This document shows, piece after piece, positions 7,173 to 15,951 of a stretch of 64,000 bases of DNA. Where the stretch lies: positions 62,001-126,000 of the forward strand of contig NZ_JBFAZX010000009.1 of NCBI RefSeq assembly GCF_040689395.1, written 5' to 3'. This stretch comes from Dactylosporangium sp040689395 (lineage in GTDB: Bacteria; Actinomycetota; Actinomycetes; Mycobacteriales; Micromonosporaceae). The position numbers were made by a program, and so were the translations under genes. The notes below the pieces were generated by a model. That model saw only the letters and a list, made by a program, of their open reading frames with translations. It searched no databases and had not been told where the DNA came from. The first letter of the stretch is position 1; the number at the start of each line of letters is the position of its first letter.

Positions 7173-10025
7173 ATGACCGGCGGCACTGGAGATGATCTCG
7201 TCGGTCGCCTCAGCCGGGCGGGCGTGGGTGACGTGCTGGCCGACGCGGCGCATCGGGCGGCGTATTCCAGCGACGCCTCGCTGTACCGGGTCGTGCCCCG
7301 GGCGGTGGTCCGGCCCCGCTCCGACGACGACGTCGCCGCCACCCTCGAGGTCTGCCGCGACCTCGGCGTGCCGATCACGGCCCGCGGAGCCGGGACGTCG
7401 GTGGCCGGCAACGCCATCGGCCGCGGCGTCGTGCTCGACTTCAGTCGGCACATGAACCGCGTGCTGGACGTCGACGCCGATGCCAGCACCGCGCGGGTGC
7501 AGGCCGGCACCGTGCACGCCACCCTGCAGGCCGTCGCACGGCCGCTGGGCCTGCGCTTCGGCCCCGATCCGTCGACGCACACCCGCTGCACCATCGGCGG
7601 CATGATCGGCAACAACTCGTGCGGGTCGCGGACCCTCGGCTACGGCCGGACCTCGGACAACGTGCTCGGCCTCGACGCACTCACCATCGACGGCGAGCGG
7701 CTGTCCACCGGGCGGGACGACCAGGGGCGACCCACCCTGGAGGGCGCCAAGGCGATCGCCGAGTCGCTGCAGGCGATCACCCGGGCCAACCTGGCGGTCG
7801 CCCGCACCGAATTCGCCAGCTTCGGCCGGCAGGTCTCCGGCTACGCCGTCGAGCACCTGCTGCCCGAGCGGGGCTTCGACCTGAGCGGCCTGCTGGTCGG
7901 CAGCGAGGGCACCCTGGCGGTGGTCACCGAGGCGACGGTACGGCTCGTCGCCGACCCCGCGCACCGCCTGCTGGTCGTCCTGGGCTACCCGGACTTCGGC
8001 TCGGCTGGCGACGCCGTCCCCACCGTGCTGGAGTTCGCCCCGACGGCCTGTGAGGGCATCGACTCCCGCATCGTCGAGGTGGTCCGCAGCCGGCGGGGTC
8101 CGGATGCGGTACCGCCACTGCCGGACGGCCGGTCATGGCTGTTCGTCGAGATCGCCGGCGACGACCTCGGCGAGGCGCGGGAGCGCGCGCGGCGGCTGGT
8201 GGCGGCGGCCGGCGCGGTCGGCGCGAGGGTAGTCGAGGACACCGCCGAGGCCGCGCCGCTGTGGCGCATCCGCGAGGACGGCGCCGGGCTCGCCGGGCGT
8301 GCCCCCTCCGGCCTGCCCGCGCACGCCGGGTGGGAGGACGCCGCCGTACCGCCCCAGCGCATCGGCGACTACCTGCGCGACTTCGACGCCCTGACCGAGC
8401 AGCACGGGCTGAGCGCCATGCCCTACGGGCACCTCGGCGACGGCTGTGTCCACGTCCGGCTCGACTTCCCGCTCGACAAGCCGGGCGGACCGGGGAAGTT
8501 CCGCGCGTTCCTGGAGGACGCCGCTGACCTCGTCGTGCGCTACGGCGGGTCGCTGTCGGGGGAGCATGGCGACGGCCGGGCCCGCAGCGAGCTGCTGCCG
8601 CGGATGTACTCCCCGGCGGCGATGGACCTGTTCCGCTCGGTCAAGCAGGCCTTCGACCCGGAAAACCTGCTCAACCCCGGCGTGCTCGTCGATCCCGACC
8701 CGGTCGACGCGGACATCCGCGTCGCGTCGGCCCGCCCGGTCCGGGCGAAGCTGGCCCTGGCCTACCACAGCGACGGCGGGGACTTCAACCAGGCCGTGCA
8801 CCGCTGCACGGGTGTGGGCAAGTGCCGCGCCGACACGACCGTCCTCGGCGGCGTCATGTGCCCGTCGTTCCTGGCCACCCGCACCGAGAAGGACTCGACC
8901 CGCGGCCGCGCCCGGGTATTGCAGGAGATGCTCGACGGCGACCTCGCCCCCGACTGGCGCGCCCCCGCCGTGCACGATGCCCTGGACCTGTGCCTGTCCT
9001 GCAAGGGCTGCGCCTCGGACTGCCCGACCGGCATCGACATGGCCGCGTACAAGGCCGAGGTGCTGCACCAGAGCTACAAGGGGCGGCTCCGGCCCCGTTC
9101 GCACTATTCCCTGGGACGGCTGCCGCGCTGGTCGCGCCTGGCCGCCCGGATGCCGCGGCTGGCCAACCGGCTCACCTCGCTGCCGGGCGTGCGCACCATC
9201 GCGCTGTACCTGGCCGGGGTCGACAAGCGCCGCTCGATCCCGGAGTTCGCCCACCAGACCTTCCGCCGGTGGTTCCGCACCAGCGCGCCGCAGCGGCCCG
9301 CCACGGGCCGGCCGGTCGTGCTGTTCGTCGACAGCTTCACCGACCACTTCGCCCCGGAGATCGCCAAGGCCGCGGTCGAGGTACTGACCGCCGCCGGATA
9401 CGCGCCCGAGATCACCACCGAGTCCGCGTGCTGCGGCCTGACCTGGATCAGCACCGGCCAGCTGGACGCGGCCCGCCGCATCCTCGGGGCGACCGTCGAG
9501 CAGCTGCGCGACGCGGCCGAGCGCGGCGTGCCGATCGTCGGCCTGGAGCCGTCGTGCACCGGCGTGCTGCGCAGCGACCTGGTCGAGTTGGTCGACACCG
9601 AGGACGCCCGCAAGGTCAGCGCGGCGACCGTGACGGTGGCCGAGCTGCTGGCGCGCACCCCGGACTGGTCGCCGCCGTCGCTGGCCGATGTGCGGGTCGT
9701 CGCCCAGCCACACTGCCACCACCACGCGGTCATGGGCTGGGACGCCGACGCCAAGCTGCTCAAGGCGGCCGGGGCCACCGTGCGACGGCTCGGCGGCTGC
9801 TGCGGCCTGGCCGGAAACTTCGGCGTCGAGCGGGGCCACTACGACGTCTCGGTGCAGGTCGCCGAGCAGCAGCTGCTGCCAGCCCTGCGGGACGCGGGGG
9901 AGGACGACGTGTTCCTCGCCGACGGGTTCTCGTGCCGCACCCAGGCCGCCGACCTCGCCGGCGTGCCCGGCAAGCACCTCGTCCAGCTGCTCGCCGAGGC
10001 CCTGCCGGAGCGCCCGCGGACCTAG
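7173..10025 (+). CDS. FAD-linked oxidase / (Fe-S) protein, D-lactate (2-hydroxyacid) dehydrogenase type
   Basis: A 950-residue fusion of a GlcD-like FAD domain to an iron-sulfur module that oxidises D-lactate or another 2-hydroxy acid and passes electrons to the respiratory chain. The PCMH FAD domain spans about 40-240 (ITARGAGTSVAGNAIGRGVV; GGMIGNNSCGSRTLGYGRT), with the oxidase C-terminal domain to about 510 (YGGSLSGEHGDGRARSE). Two cysteine clusters follow, CTGVGKCRADT near 548 and CLSCKGCASDCPTGID near 608, then two CCG modules (ESACCGLTWISTGQ; HCHHHAVMG; GGCCGLAGNFG). ATG 7173 has GAAGAGGG upstream. The exact substrate cannot be read from sequence. Confidence 0.92.
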   Translation: MTGGTGDDLVGRLSRAGVGDVLADAAHRAAYSSDASLYRVVPRAVVRPRSDDDVAATLEVCRDLGVPITARGAGTSVAGNAIGRGVVLDFSRHMNRVLDVDADASTARVQAGTVHATLQAVARPLGLRFGPDPSTHTRCTIGGMIGNNSCGSRTLGYGRTSDNVLGLDALTIDGERLSTGRDDQGRPTLEGAKAIAESLQAITRANLAVARTEFASFGRQVSGYAVEHLLPERGFDLSGLLVGSEGTLAVVTEATVRLVADPAHRLLVVLGYPDFGSAGDAVPTVLEFAPTACEGIDSRIVEVVRSRRGPDAVPPLPDGRSWLFVEIAGDDLGEARERARRLVAAAGAVGARVVEDTAEAAPLWRIREDGAGLAGRAPSGLPAHAGWEDAAVPPQRIGDYLRDFDALTEQHGLSAMPYGHLGDGCVHVRLDFPLDKPGGPGKFRAFLEDAADLVVRYGGSLSGEHGDGRARSELLPRMYSPAAMDLFRSVKQAFDPENLLNPGVLVDPDPVDADIRVASARPVRAKLALAYHSDGGDFNQAVHRCTGVGKCRADTTVLGGVMCPSFLATRTEKDSTRGRARVLQEMLDGDLAPDWRAPAVHDALDLCLSCKGCASDCPTGIDMAAYKAEVLHQSYKGRLRPRSHYSLGRLPRWSRLAARMPRLANRLTSLPGVRTIALYLAGVDKRRSIPEFAHQTFRRWFRTSAPQRPATGRPVVLFVDSFTDHFAPEIAKAAVEVLTAAGYAPEITTESACCGLTWISTGQLDAARRILGATVEQLRDAAERGVPIVGLEPSCTGVLRSDLVELVDTEDARKVSAATVTVAELLARTPDWSPPSLADVRVVAQPHCHHHAVMGWDADAKLLKAAGATVRRLGGCCGLAGNFGVERGHYDVSVQVAEQQLLPALRDAGEDDVFLADGFSCRTQAADLAGVPGKHLVQLLAEALPERPRT

Positions 10026-10097
10026 GTCGGATCGAGCCCGGCCGGGTCACCCCGGGGCTCCTCCGGCGCGGGCCCGGCGGCGCGCCAGACTTCACGT

Positions 10098-10526
10098 GTG
10101 CCAACGATGACCGACAACGAGGCGATCGCGTTCCTGTCGCAGGGGACGCACACCGGCAAGCTCGCCACGGCCGGCCCGTCCGGCGACCCGCACACGGCGC
10201 CGATCTGGTTCGTCGTCGAGGGCCGCGAGCTCGTCTTCAGCACCGGCCGGGACTCGGTGAAGGGCCGTCACCTGCGGGAGAACCCGAGGGCGGCGCTCAC
10301 CGTGGACGTGGAACAGTTCCCGTACCACTTCGCCGCCGTTCGCGGCCAGGTCGAGGTCGCCGAGGACCCGCCGGACCTGGTCGACTGGACTACCAAGATC
10401 GCCCGGCGGTATGTGCCGGAAGAAGAGGCGGAGCGCTACGGCGAGGTCAACAGCACCCCCGGCAGCCTACTGTGCCGGCTGCACATGGACAGAGTGACCG
10501 GGGTCCGCGACATCGCGCTGCTGTAG
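10098..10526 (+). CDS. PPOX-class flavin/F420-binding oxidoreductase
   Basis: A 142-residue split-barrel protein of the pyridoxamine-phosphate-oxidase-like class, which in actinobacteria often binds F420 or FMN and reduces small molecules. It shows TGKLATAGPSGDPHTAPIWF, VFSTGRDSVKGRHLRENPRA and a C-terminal PGSLLCRLHMDRV strand. The GTG at 10098 or the ATG at 10107 could start it. It runs convergent with the crcB pair, whose end is only 15 bases away. Cofactor and substrate are not determined by the sequence. Confidence 0.8.
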   Translation: MPTMTDNEAIAFLSQGTHTGKLATAGPSGDPHTAPIWFVVEGRELVFSTGRDSVKGRHLRENPRAALTVDVEQFPYHFAAVRGQVEVAEDPPDLVDWTTKIARRYVPEEEAERYGEVNSTPGSLLCRLHMDRVTGVRDIALL

Positions 10527-10541
10527 CGGCGGCCAGGCCAG

Positions 10542-10898
10542 TCACCGTACTGCCTGGGCCAGCAGCAGCCCGACCGCGCCGGCGCCGAGGCCGGCGACCA
10601 CCGAGGCGAGCACGTTCATGACCGCGTAGAACCGGGCGCCGATCTGCACGAGCCGCAGCGTCTCGTAGCTGAACGTCGAGTAGGTGCTCAGCGCGCCGCA
10701 GAAGCCCGTGCCCAGCAGCGCGGTCACCGCCGGGTCGGCCGGCAAGCCGGTGACCAGGCCCAGCAGCAGCGAGCCGGCGACGTTGACCGTCATCGTGCCC
10801 CACGGGAACACCGAGTCGTGCCGGGCCTGGATCGCCCGGTCCGTCAGGTACCGAAGCGGCGCCCCGACCGCTGCGCCCGCCAGGACCAGCAGCAGCAT
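10542..10898 (-). CDS. crcB: Fluoride channel CrcB/Fluc, second subunit
   Basis: Fluc proteins export fluoride as dual-topology dimers. This 118-residue protein has four hydrophobic segments and the family motifs GAPLRYLTDR, PWGTMTVNVAGSLLLG with the conserved asparagine, and GFCGALSTYSTFSYE with the fluoride-lining TYSTF box. Its ATG shares one base with the stop of the upstream paralogue (TGATG), so translation is coupled. Two adjacent crcB genes usually make an obligate heterodimer in Gram-positive bacteria. Confidence 0.95.
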   Translation of the reverse strand: MLLLVLAGAAVGAPLRYLTDRAIQARHDSVFPWGTMTVNVAGSLLLGLVTGLPADPAVTALLGTGFCGALSTYSTFSYETLRLVQIGARFYAVMNVLASVVAGLGAGAVGLLLAQAVR

Positions 10899-11413
10899 CA
10901 CCGCGCGGCACCCGCCTTCGCGATCGCCCGCTCGCTCGCCCGCCCGGCCCATCGCGACACCACCGCGCCGGTCGCCGCCGCCCCGGCCCACACCGCCAGC
11001 AGCGCACCGACGACCGTCACGGCCAGATACGCCAGCGCCGCCCAGGGCGCGCCCGCCCCCGCGGTCTGATGGATGTCCATCACGTACGTGGAGAACGTGG
11101 TGTAGCCACCGAGCACGCCGACGCCGACGAACGGGCGCAGCAGCCGCCGCTCGGTGGCCACCTCGGTCACGATCACCATCAGCACGCCGATGAGCAGGCA
11201 TCCGGACACGTTGATCACCAGCGTCGCCCAGGGGAATCCGCCGCGCGGATGCGGCCAGGCCGTGGACAGCCCGTAGCGGGCCAGCGTCCCGCACACGCCG
11301 CCGGCCGAGATCGCCGCCAGCACCGGCACCGGGCTCGGGCGCAACTCCGCCCGTTCCGCGGGCACGTGCAGGTCGATATCGGAGTCCACCGGTGTGGGGT
11401 CGCGCTCGACCAT
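10898..11413 (-). CDS. crcB: Fluoride channel CrcB/Fluc, first subunit with N-terminal extension
   Basis: The first gene of the fluoride-export pair, 171 residues. After about 30 polar residues the Fluc fold begins: GGVCGTLARYGLS, PWATLVINVSGCLLIG with the conserved asparagine, GVLGGYTTFSTYVMD with the TTFSTY box, and a last hydrophobic segment. It ends in a basic tail. The N-terminal extension (VDSDIDLHVPAER) and the tail make it longer than the usual 120-130 residues. ATG 11413 is preceded by GGGAGGGA, and the leader holds a candidate fluoride riboswitch. Confidence 0.93.
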   Translation of the reverse strand: MVERDPTPVDSDIDLHVPAERAELRPSPVPVLAAISAGGVCGTLARYGLSTAWPHPRGGFPWATLVINVSGCLLIGVLMVIVTEVATERRLLRPFVGVGVLGGYTTFSTYVMDIHQTAGAGAPWAALAYLAVTVVGALLAVWAGAAATGAVVSRWAGRASERAIAKAGAAR

Positions 11414-11424
11414 CGATTCCCTCC

Positions 11425-11491
11425 CTACCAGGGCATACGGCAGCTCACTGGCAGGGACCGTTGGCGGCGTCGCGGTTCACCCCCGCATCCG
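11425..11491 (-). promoter_or_regulatory. Candidate fluoride (crcB) riboswitch in the crcB leader
   Basis: On the minus strand the leader reads CGG-ATG-CGGGG...CCG, a linker, a stem-loop closed by ACGG/CCGT, then ATG-CCCTG-GTAG immediately before the GGGAGG ribosome site. CGGGG can pair with CCCTG (one G-U) to form the pseudoknot that defines the fluoride aptamer, and each half is preceded by ATG as in the consensus. Stem P1 is short and the terminal UAC is UAG here, so this is a fold-based proposal supported by its place upstream of two crcB genes. Confidence 0.45.
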
Positions 11492-11878
11492 AGGGTCGGC
11501 GGGCCCCACCGCCGGCGGCGCCCATGCGCGGCGCCGCGACCAGCGTAACGGACGCCGCCGGCACCGGCCCCGCAGCGGGCGGTGTCCGTCAACTGTCGAC
11601 GCGTCTCTGGCGCTCCCGGCGCGGCTCGCGACAATCCGGGCCGGGCCGGCCCCCCGGCATCCGACGGCGGCGCGTGCACGCTGCTCAAGCAGCGCTGTCC
11701 ACCCGACGGTGACGGCCGTATCGCTGGTGGTGATGGTGGAGTTCCCCGACCGGGCGATGACCTGGGCTGTCGGGCAACATCCCGCGAACATCGCAGGAAA
11801 CCTGGCCGCTTTTCCCGCAGTACATCGCCTTCCTGTGGCATATTGCAAATATTTGCTGGTGCGCTGGAGGATGCTTGC
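11492..11878. other. Intergenic region between crcB leader and STAS-kinase gene
   Basis: About 390 bases without a convincing gene. Open frames here lack family motifs and ribosome sites. The last 60 bases are AT-richer (TATTGCAAATATTTGC) and probably hold the promoter of the downstream gene. Confidence 0.5.
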
Positions 11879-12643
11879 ATGGTCGAGTCGGCGATCGCGG
11901 TGCGCGTTGATGTCGATCTTGCGCTGGTTCAGATCGTCGCGGTCGGCGCCTGGACCCGGCGGTTGCGAGTCGACCTCGTCGCGGCTGTGCGCAAGGCGCT
12001 GATCGAGCGGCCACGGGCGATACTGCTCGACCTCGAGCGCTTCGCCGACGCGGACAGCGCCATGGCCGCCTCGGTGATGCTGGCCGAGCGGCGGGGGACC
12101 GGGCTCGATCCGCCGGTGCCGATCGTCGCGGTAGCCTCCGGCGGCATCCACGAGCGACTGCGGACCGGGGGCGTCGCCGAGCGGGTGGCGATCTACGCGA
12201 ACCTCGCCGAGGCACTCGCCGCCCTGGCCGACGACCTGCCACCGCCGCAGCGGACCGCGCTGCAGCTGCAACCCGACGTGCTGTCACCGTGCGCGGCACG
12301 CAACCACGTGGCCGACGCCTGCCTGGCCTGGGGCCTCGTCCACCTGCTCCACCCGGCCCGCGCGATCGTGTCCGAGCTGGCGACGAACGCCGTCGAGCAC
12401 GCGGGCACGCCGTTCACCGTGACGGTGTCGCGCCGGGACCACCTGCTGCACCTGGCGGTGGAGGACGGCGACCCGGCGCTGCCGCGCACGCTGCCGTGGG
12501 CCGGCGAAGGCCCGTCACTCGCGCCGCGGGGTGCCGGGCTGCGCCTCGTCGCCAGCGCGGCGAGCGCGTGGGGGACGGCGCCGACCGCGGCTGGCAAGGT
12601 GGTCTGGGCCACATTGGGCACCCTGGACCCGCCCCGAGGTTGA
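11879..12643 (+). CDS. STAS-HATPase fusion (anti-sigma antagonist plus RsbW-like kinase)
   Basis: A 254-residue soluble protein that joins two parts of partner-switching systems. Residues 1-115 look like a STAS domain (AILLDLERFADADSAMAASV is the domain's phosphorylatable-serine region). Residues about 130-250 are a GHKL ATPase of RsbW type with the N box VSELATNAVEHAG and a glycine box PRGAGLRLVASAA. The ATG at 11879 sits 8 bases after GGAGG; an ATG at 11871 is in another frame. No sigma factor gene is adjacent, so its target is unknown. Such fusions could switch an anti-sigma activity in cis; that is inference. Confidence 0.75.
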   Translation: MVESAIAVRVDVDLALVQIVAVGAWTRRLRVDLVAAVRKALIERPRAILLDLERFADADSAMAASVMLAERRGTGLDPPVPIVAVASGGIHERLRTGGVAERVAIYANLAEALAALADDLPPPQRTALQLQPDVLSPCAARNHVADACLAWGLVHLLHPARAIVSELATNAVEHAGTPFTVTVSRRDHLLHLAVEDGDPALPRTLPWAGEGPSLAPRGAGLRLVASAASAWGTAPTAAGKVVWATLGTLDPPRG

Positions 12644-13025
12644 GATGCGACCCAGGGCGCGCCCCTGGCATGCATCGGACTGACCTGCGTTCCGCGCTCA
12701 CCGGCGCGGGCGTGGCGAGTGCGCCCCTGGCGTGCTTCGGACTGACTGGCGCCGCGCTGCCGTGGAACCCGACCCGCAGCCCGGGCGTCGGTGTCGGCGT
12801 GCTCGTCACCTGCCCGGCCGGGCTGCTCGTGGGCTCCGGCACTGACCAGTTCGGCGCCCCGGACCCGGCCCTCGACCAGGATCGGGCTGGTGACGGCGCC
12901 CAGTAGCGGCTGGTCCGCGCCTGCCACGGCTGCATCGGGCTGTTGCCGGTCACGCGCTGACGTCGGGCCCGGCCGGACCGGCTCACCGGGCGGCCCCCCG
13001 CGCGGCGGCCGTACAACGGGATGGC
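12644..13025. other. Intergenic stretch with a 28-bp imperfect direct repeat
   Basis: No gene can be supported here; open frames on both strands lack motifs. The stretch holds two copies of a 28-base unit (12657-12684 and 12719-12746) that share GCGCCCCTGGC and TCGGACTGAC cores and differ at three positions, 62 bases apart. Confidence 0.5.
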
Positions 13026-13054
13026 TTGACGGCGGCTATTCATCCGGTGAATAG
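13026..13054 (+). promoter_or_regulatory. PadR operon promoter with palindromic operator
   Basis: TTGACG at 13026 is followed after 17 bases by GAATAG as a possible -10. A palindrome, CTATTCA (13036-13042) and TGAATAG (13048-13054) around a 5-base spacer, covers the spacer and -10. The predicted transcription start falls within a base or two of the padR ATG at 13063, so the mRNA would be leaderless. An operator here fits autorepression by PadR. Confidence 0.6.
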
Positions 13055-13062
13055 TGATTCTC

Positions 13063-13599
13063 ATGTCCGCGCCGTATGTGCTGCTCGGGCTGCTCTGGGG
13101 TGGGCCGAAGCACGGCTACGACCTCAAGCACGCCTACGACCGCACCTTGCCCCGCGCCAAACCGCTCGGGTTCGGCCAGGTGTACGCCACGCTTGGCCGC
13201 CTGGAGCGGGACGGCCTGGTGGCGCAGGCCGGCCACGACCGGGCCGGCGGGCCGGACCGCACCACGTTCGCCATCACCGACGCCGGGCGCGGCGATCTCG
13301 AGTGCTGGGTCGCCACCGTCGAGCCGCCCGCGCCGCACGTCGGCGGGGTGCTGCTGGCCAAGGTCATGGTGGCGCTGATGTGGCCGGACGCCGAGCGGGC
13401 CGTGGCATACCTCGCCGCTCAGCGCAAGGCGCACACCGACCGGCTGCGCGAGCTCACCGCCGCGAAGACCAACCCGGCCGCGACGTTCGGCGACGTCATC
13501 GCCGCCGACTACGCCATCACTCACCTCGACGCCGACCTGGTGTGGCTGCGTACCACCCTGGCCCGCGTCGCCGACCTGCACTCGGGGGTGCACGAATGA
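13063..13599 (+). CDS. PadR family transcriptional regulator
   Basis: A 178-residue winged-helix regulator. The N-terminal PadR domain reads PYVLLGLLWGGPKHGYDLKH, then FGQVYATLGRLERDGLV and TTFAITDAGRGDLECWV; the C-terminal half is the helical dimerisation domain. ATG 13063 is chosen over the GTG at 13054 because the GTG lies inside the operator palindrome and no ribosome site precedes either. The stop overlaps the ATG of the ABC ATPase gene (ATGA), so it heads an operon with an efflux-type ABC system that it probably represses. Confidence 0.9.
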   Translation: MSAPYVLLGLLWGGPKHGYDLKHAYDRTLPRAKPLGFGQVYATLGRLERDGLVAQAGHDRAGGPDRTTFAITDAGRGDLECWVATVEPPAPHVGGVLLAKVMVALMWPDAERAVAYLAAQRKAHTDRLRELTAAKTNPAATFGDVIAADYAITHLDADLVWLRTTLARVADLHSGVHE

Positions 13600-14300
13600 G
13601 AGACATTCTGCAGGCCAGGGCGGTGGTCCGCGCATACGGCGCGACGCCCGCGCTGCGCGGCGTCACGCTCGACGTCGCCGAGGGGGAGATCCTCGCGATC
13701 ACCGGGCCCAGTGGCTGCGGCAAGTCGACGCTGCTGCACTGCCTCGCCGGGATCATGCGGCCCGACTCCGGCGAGGTCGCCTACCGCGGTACCCGCATCG
13801 ACACACTGTCCGAGGCGGCCCGCTCGCGGCTGCGGCGCACCGAGTTCGGCGTGCTCTTCCAGTTCGGGCAGCTGGTCGCCGAGCTGACCGCGGCGCAGAA
13901 CGTGGCCCTGCCGCTGCTGCTCGCCGGCACCGGGCGGCGCGAGGCGCGCACCGCGGCGCTGGCCTGGCTGGAGCGCTTCGGCGTCGCCGACGTCGCCAAC
14001 AGCCGGCCCGGCGAGATGTCCGGCGGCCAGCAGCAGCGCTGCGCGATGGCCCGGGCGCTGGTCACCGAGCCGCGGCTGATCTTCGCCGACGAGCCGACCG
14101 GCGCGCTGGACACCCTCACCGGCGAGCAGGTCCTCGGCCAGCTCGTCCGGGTCGCGCACGAGCAGCACACCACCGTCGTGCTGGTGACGCACGACGCGCG
14201 GGTCGCCGGATACGCCGACCGCGAGATCGTGCTTCGCGACGGCGCCGTCGACGAGAGCGGGCTCGGTATCGCTCTGCCGACCGGACGGCACGGCCGGTGA
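13596..14300 (+). CDS. ABC transporter ATP-binding protein (MacB/LolD type)
   Basis: A 234-residue ATPase with Walker A GPSGCGKST near residue 40, Q-loop FQFGQLV, signature LSGGQ-like MSGGQQQRCAMARAL, Walker B LIFADEPTGALD and switch VTHDARV. EPTGALD is typical of the MacB/LolD export group. Its ATG overlaps the padR stop and its own stop overlaps the start of the FtsX-type permease gene (GTGA), a tightly coupled three-gene operon. Confidence 0.95.
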   Translation: MRDILQARAVVRAYGATPALRGVTLDVAEGEILAITGPSGCGKSTLLHCLAGIMRPDSGEVAYRGTRIDTLSEAARSRLRRTEFGVLFQFGQLVAELTAAQNVALPLLLAGTGRREARTAALAWLERFGVADVANSRPGEMSGGQQQRCAMARALVTEPRLIFADEPTGALDTLTGEQVLGQLVRVAHEQHTTVVLVTHDARVAGYADREIVLRDGAVDESGLGIALPTGRHGR

Positions 14301-15817
14301 GGACCGGCACGCTGTTGCGGCTCGGCCTGGCCGGGTCCCGCACCGACACCATGCGGGTCGTGCTGACCGCGCTGAGCACCGCCCTGGCCACCCTCGCCGT
14401 GCTCACCGCGGCGAACGTCGTCGCGATCGGCCAGCTCACGCTCCACGGCGTCGGAGCGGACGAGTGGGCCGAGCAGTACAGCAACGCGCTGCTGCGCGAG
14501 CCCGGCCTGCGCCCCGGCGTGGTCATGACGCTGCTGCTGCTCACCGTGCCGGTCTTCGCCCTGGCCGGGCAGTGCGCGCGGCTCGGCGCGCCGGCCCGCG
14601 ACCGGCGCCTCGCCGCCTTCCGCCTGGCCGGGGCGACCCCGGCGCAGGCCGTCGCCGTCGCCGCCGCCGAGACCGGCGTCGCGTCGCTGGCCGGGTCGTT
14701 GAGCGGGCTCGCGGTCTTCCTGGTCGGGCACGAATTGCTCCACCGGCCCGACGCCGAGGGGCGCCTGCCGCTGCCGACCGACGTCTCCCCGCCCGCCTGG
14801 TTCGTGGCGGTCGCGGTGCTCGCCATCCCGGCGCTCGCCGCGCTCGCGGCCGCGGTGGTCATGCGGCGCGTGACGGTCGGGCCGTTCGGAGTCGTACGGC
14901 GAGTGCGCCGCACCCGCGGCCCGCGCCCCTGGTCGGGCGTGCTCATCGTGCTCGGCCTGCTCGCGTTCGCCGCGGTCGGGTCCGCCTCGCCGCTACGGGT
15001 ACACCTGCGTCTCCACGTCCCGGAGTGGTTCGTGCCCACGATGTTGCTCGTCGGCGTCGCGTGCGCCGGGCTCGGGATCGTCATCGGCACCGGCTGGGTC
15101 ACCTACGCGGCCGGGCGGCTGCTGCACCGCCGTGCCCGCCGCGCCTCGACCGTGCTGGCCGCGGCCCGGCTCGTGGCCGACCCGTGGAGCGGCAGCCGGA
15201 CCCTCGCGGTGCTGCTGGTCTGCGTGTTGTTCGGCGGGGGCGCGGCGGCGCTGCGCGCGCAGTTCGCCGCCGGCGCGGAAGCCCAGCGCGCGCTCGATGC
15301 GATCGAGAACCCAGGCTTCGCCGCGACCAGCGGCGTCGACGACTCGTTCTACCTGCGCACGCTGGACCTCGTCGACGCCGCGCTGCTGACCGCGGTGGCG
15401 CTGACCGCGATCGCGATGCTCGTCGTCGTCGCGGAGGGCGTGGTCACCCGGCGGCGGGAGTACGCGTCGCTGGTCGCCGCCGGCGTGCCCCGCGCGACGC
15501 TGGGCCGCTCGATGCTGTGGCAGGCACTGCTGCCGGCGGTCCCGGCGATCCTCGTCGCGCTCGTCGTCGGCGTGGCGCTGATCCGCACCATCGGCGGCGA
15601 GGCCATCGCCGGCGGCGGCGTGTCGATGACGTGCGACGCGACGGGCCAGAACTGCCAGGCCACCGAACACCCCAAGGTGGTCCGGGCGGTCCCGGTGCCC
15701 TGGGCGGAGCTGTCCCGCGACGGGGGCGTCGCCGTTCTCGCGGTGCTCGCCACCACCGGCGCCGGCCTGCTGTTCCTGCGCCGCAGCACCGACCTGGAGG
15801 AGATCCGGGCGACGTGA
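14297..15817 (+). CDS. FtsX-like ABC transporter permease
   Basis: A 506-residue membrane protein of the FtsX/MacB permease class. It shows an N-terminal segment (VVLTALSTALATLAVLTAAN), a cluster of hydrophobic segments from about 75 to 300, and a C-terminal FtsX block (VVAEGVVTRRREYASLVAAG, then LWQALLPAVPAILVAL). The REYASLVAAGVPR turn is the usual cytoplasmic loop. A periplasmic-type stretch near 430-465 has two cysteines (TCDATGQNCQ). It starts with GTG 14297 overlapping the ATPase stop. Substrate is unknown; PadR-linked pumps often export drugs or antimicrobial peptides. Confidence 0.9.
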   Translation: MRTGTLLRLGLAGSRTDTMRVVLTALSTALATLAVLTAANVVAIGQLTLHGVGADEWAEQYSNALLREPGLRPGVVMTLLLLTVPVFALAGQCARLGAPARDRRLAAFRLAGATPAQAVAVAAAETGVASLAGSLSGLAVFLVGHELLHRPDAEGRLPLPTDVSPPAWFVAVAVLAIPALAALAAAVVMRRVTVGPFGVVRRVRRTRGPRPWSGVLIVLGLLAFAAVGSASPLRVHLRLHVPEWFVPTMLLVGVACAGLGIVIGTGWVTYAAGRLLHRRARRASTVLAAARLVADPWSGSRTLAVLLVCVLFGGGAAALRAQFAAGAEAQRALDAIENPGFAATSGVDDSFYLRTLDLVDAALLTAVALTAIAMLVVVAEGVVTRRREYASLVAAGVPRATLGRSMLWQALLPAVPAILVALVVGVALIRTIGGEAIAGGGVSMTCDATGQNCQATEHPKVVRAVPVPWAELSRDGGVAVLAVLATTGAGLLFLRRSTDLEEIRAT

Positions 15818-15951
15818 GGCCGCCACCGCCGTCCGTCGCCGCGTTCCGCAGCGTCGGCGGGCGGCGTACGATCAGAATCGACGCAGCAAGCGACGCGAGC
15901 TCCGTAGCTCACACGACGCACCGGTAGGTGTGCGCGCTGTACGGAGGCATC

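Noticed and set aside
12193..13064. Long minus-strand and plus-strand open frames between the STAS-kinase and padR genes
   Set aside because: They lack ribosome sites and family motifs, overlap real genes and the PadR promoter, and have residue compositions typical of shadow frames in high-GC DNA.
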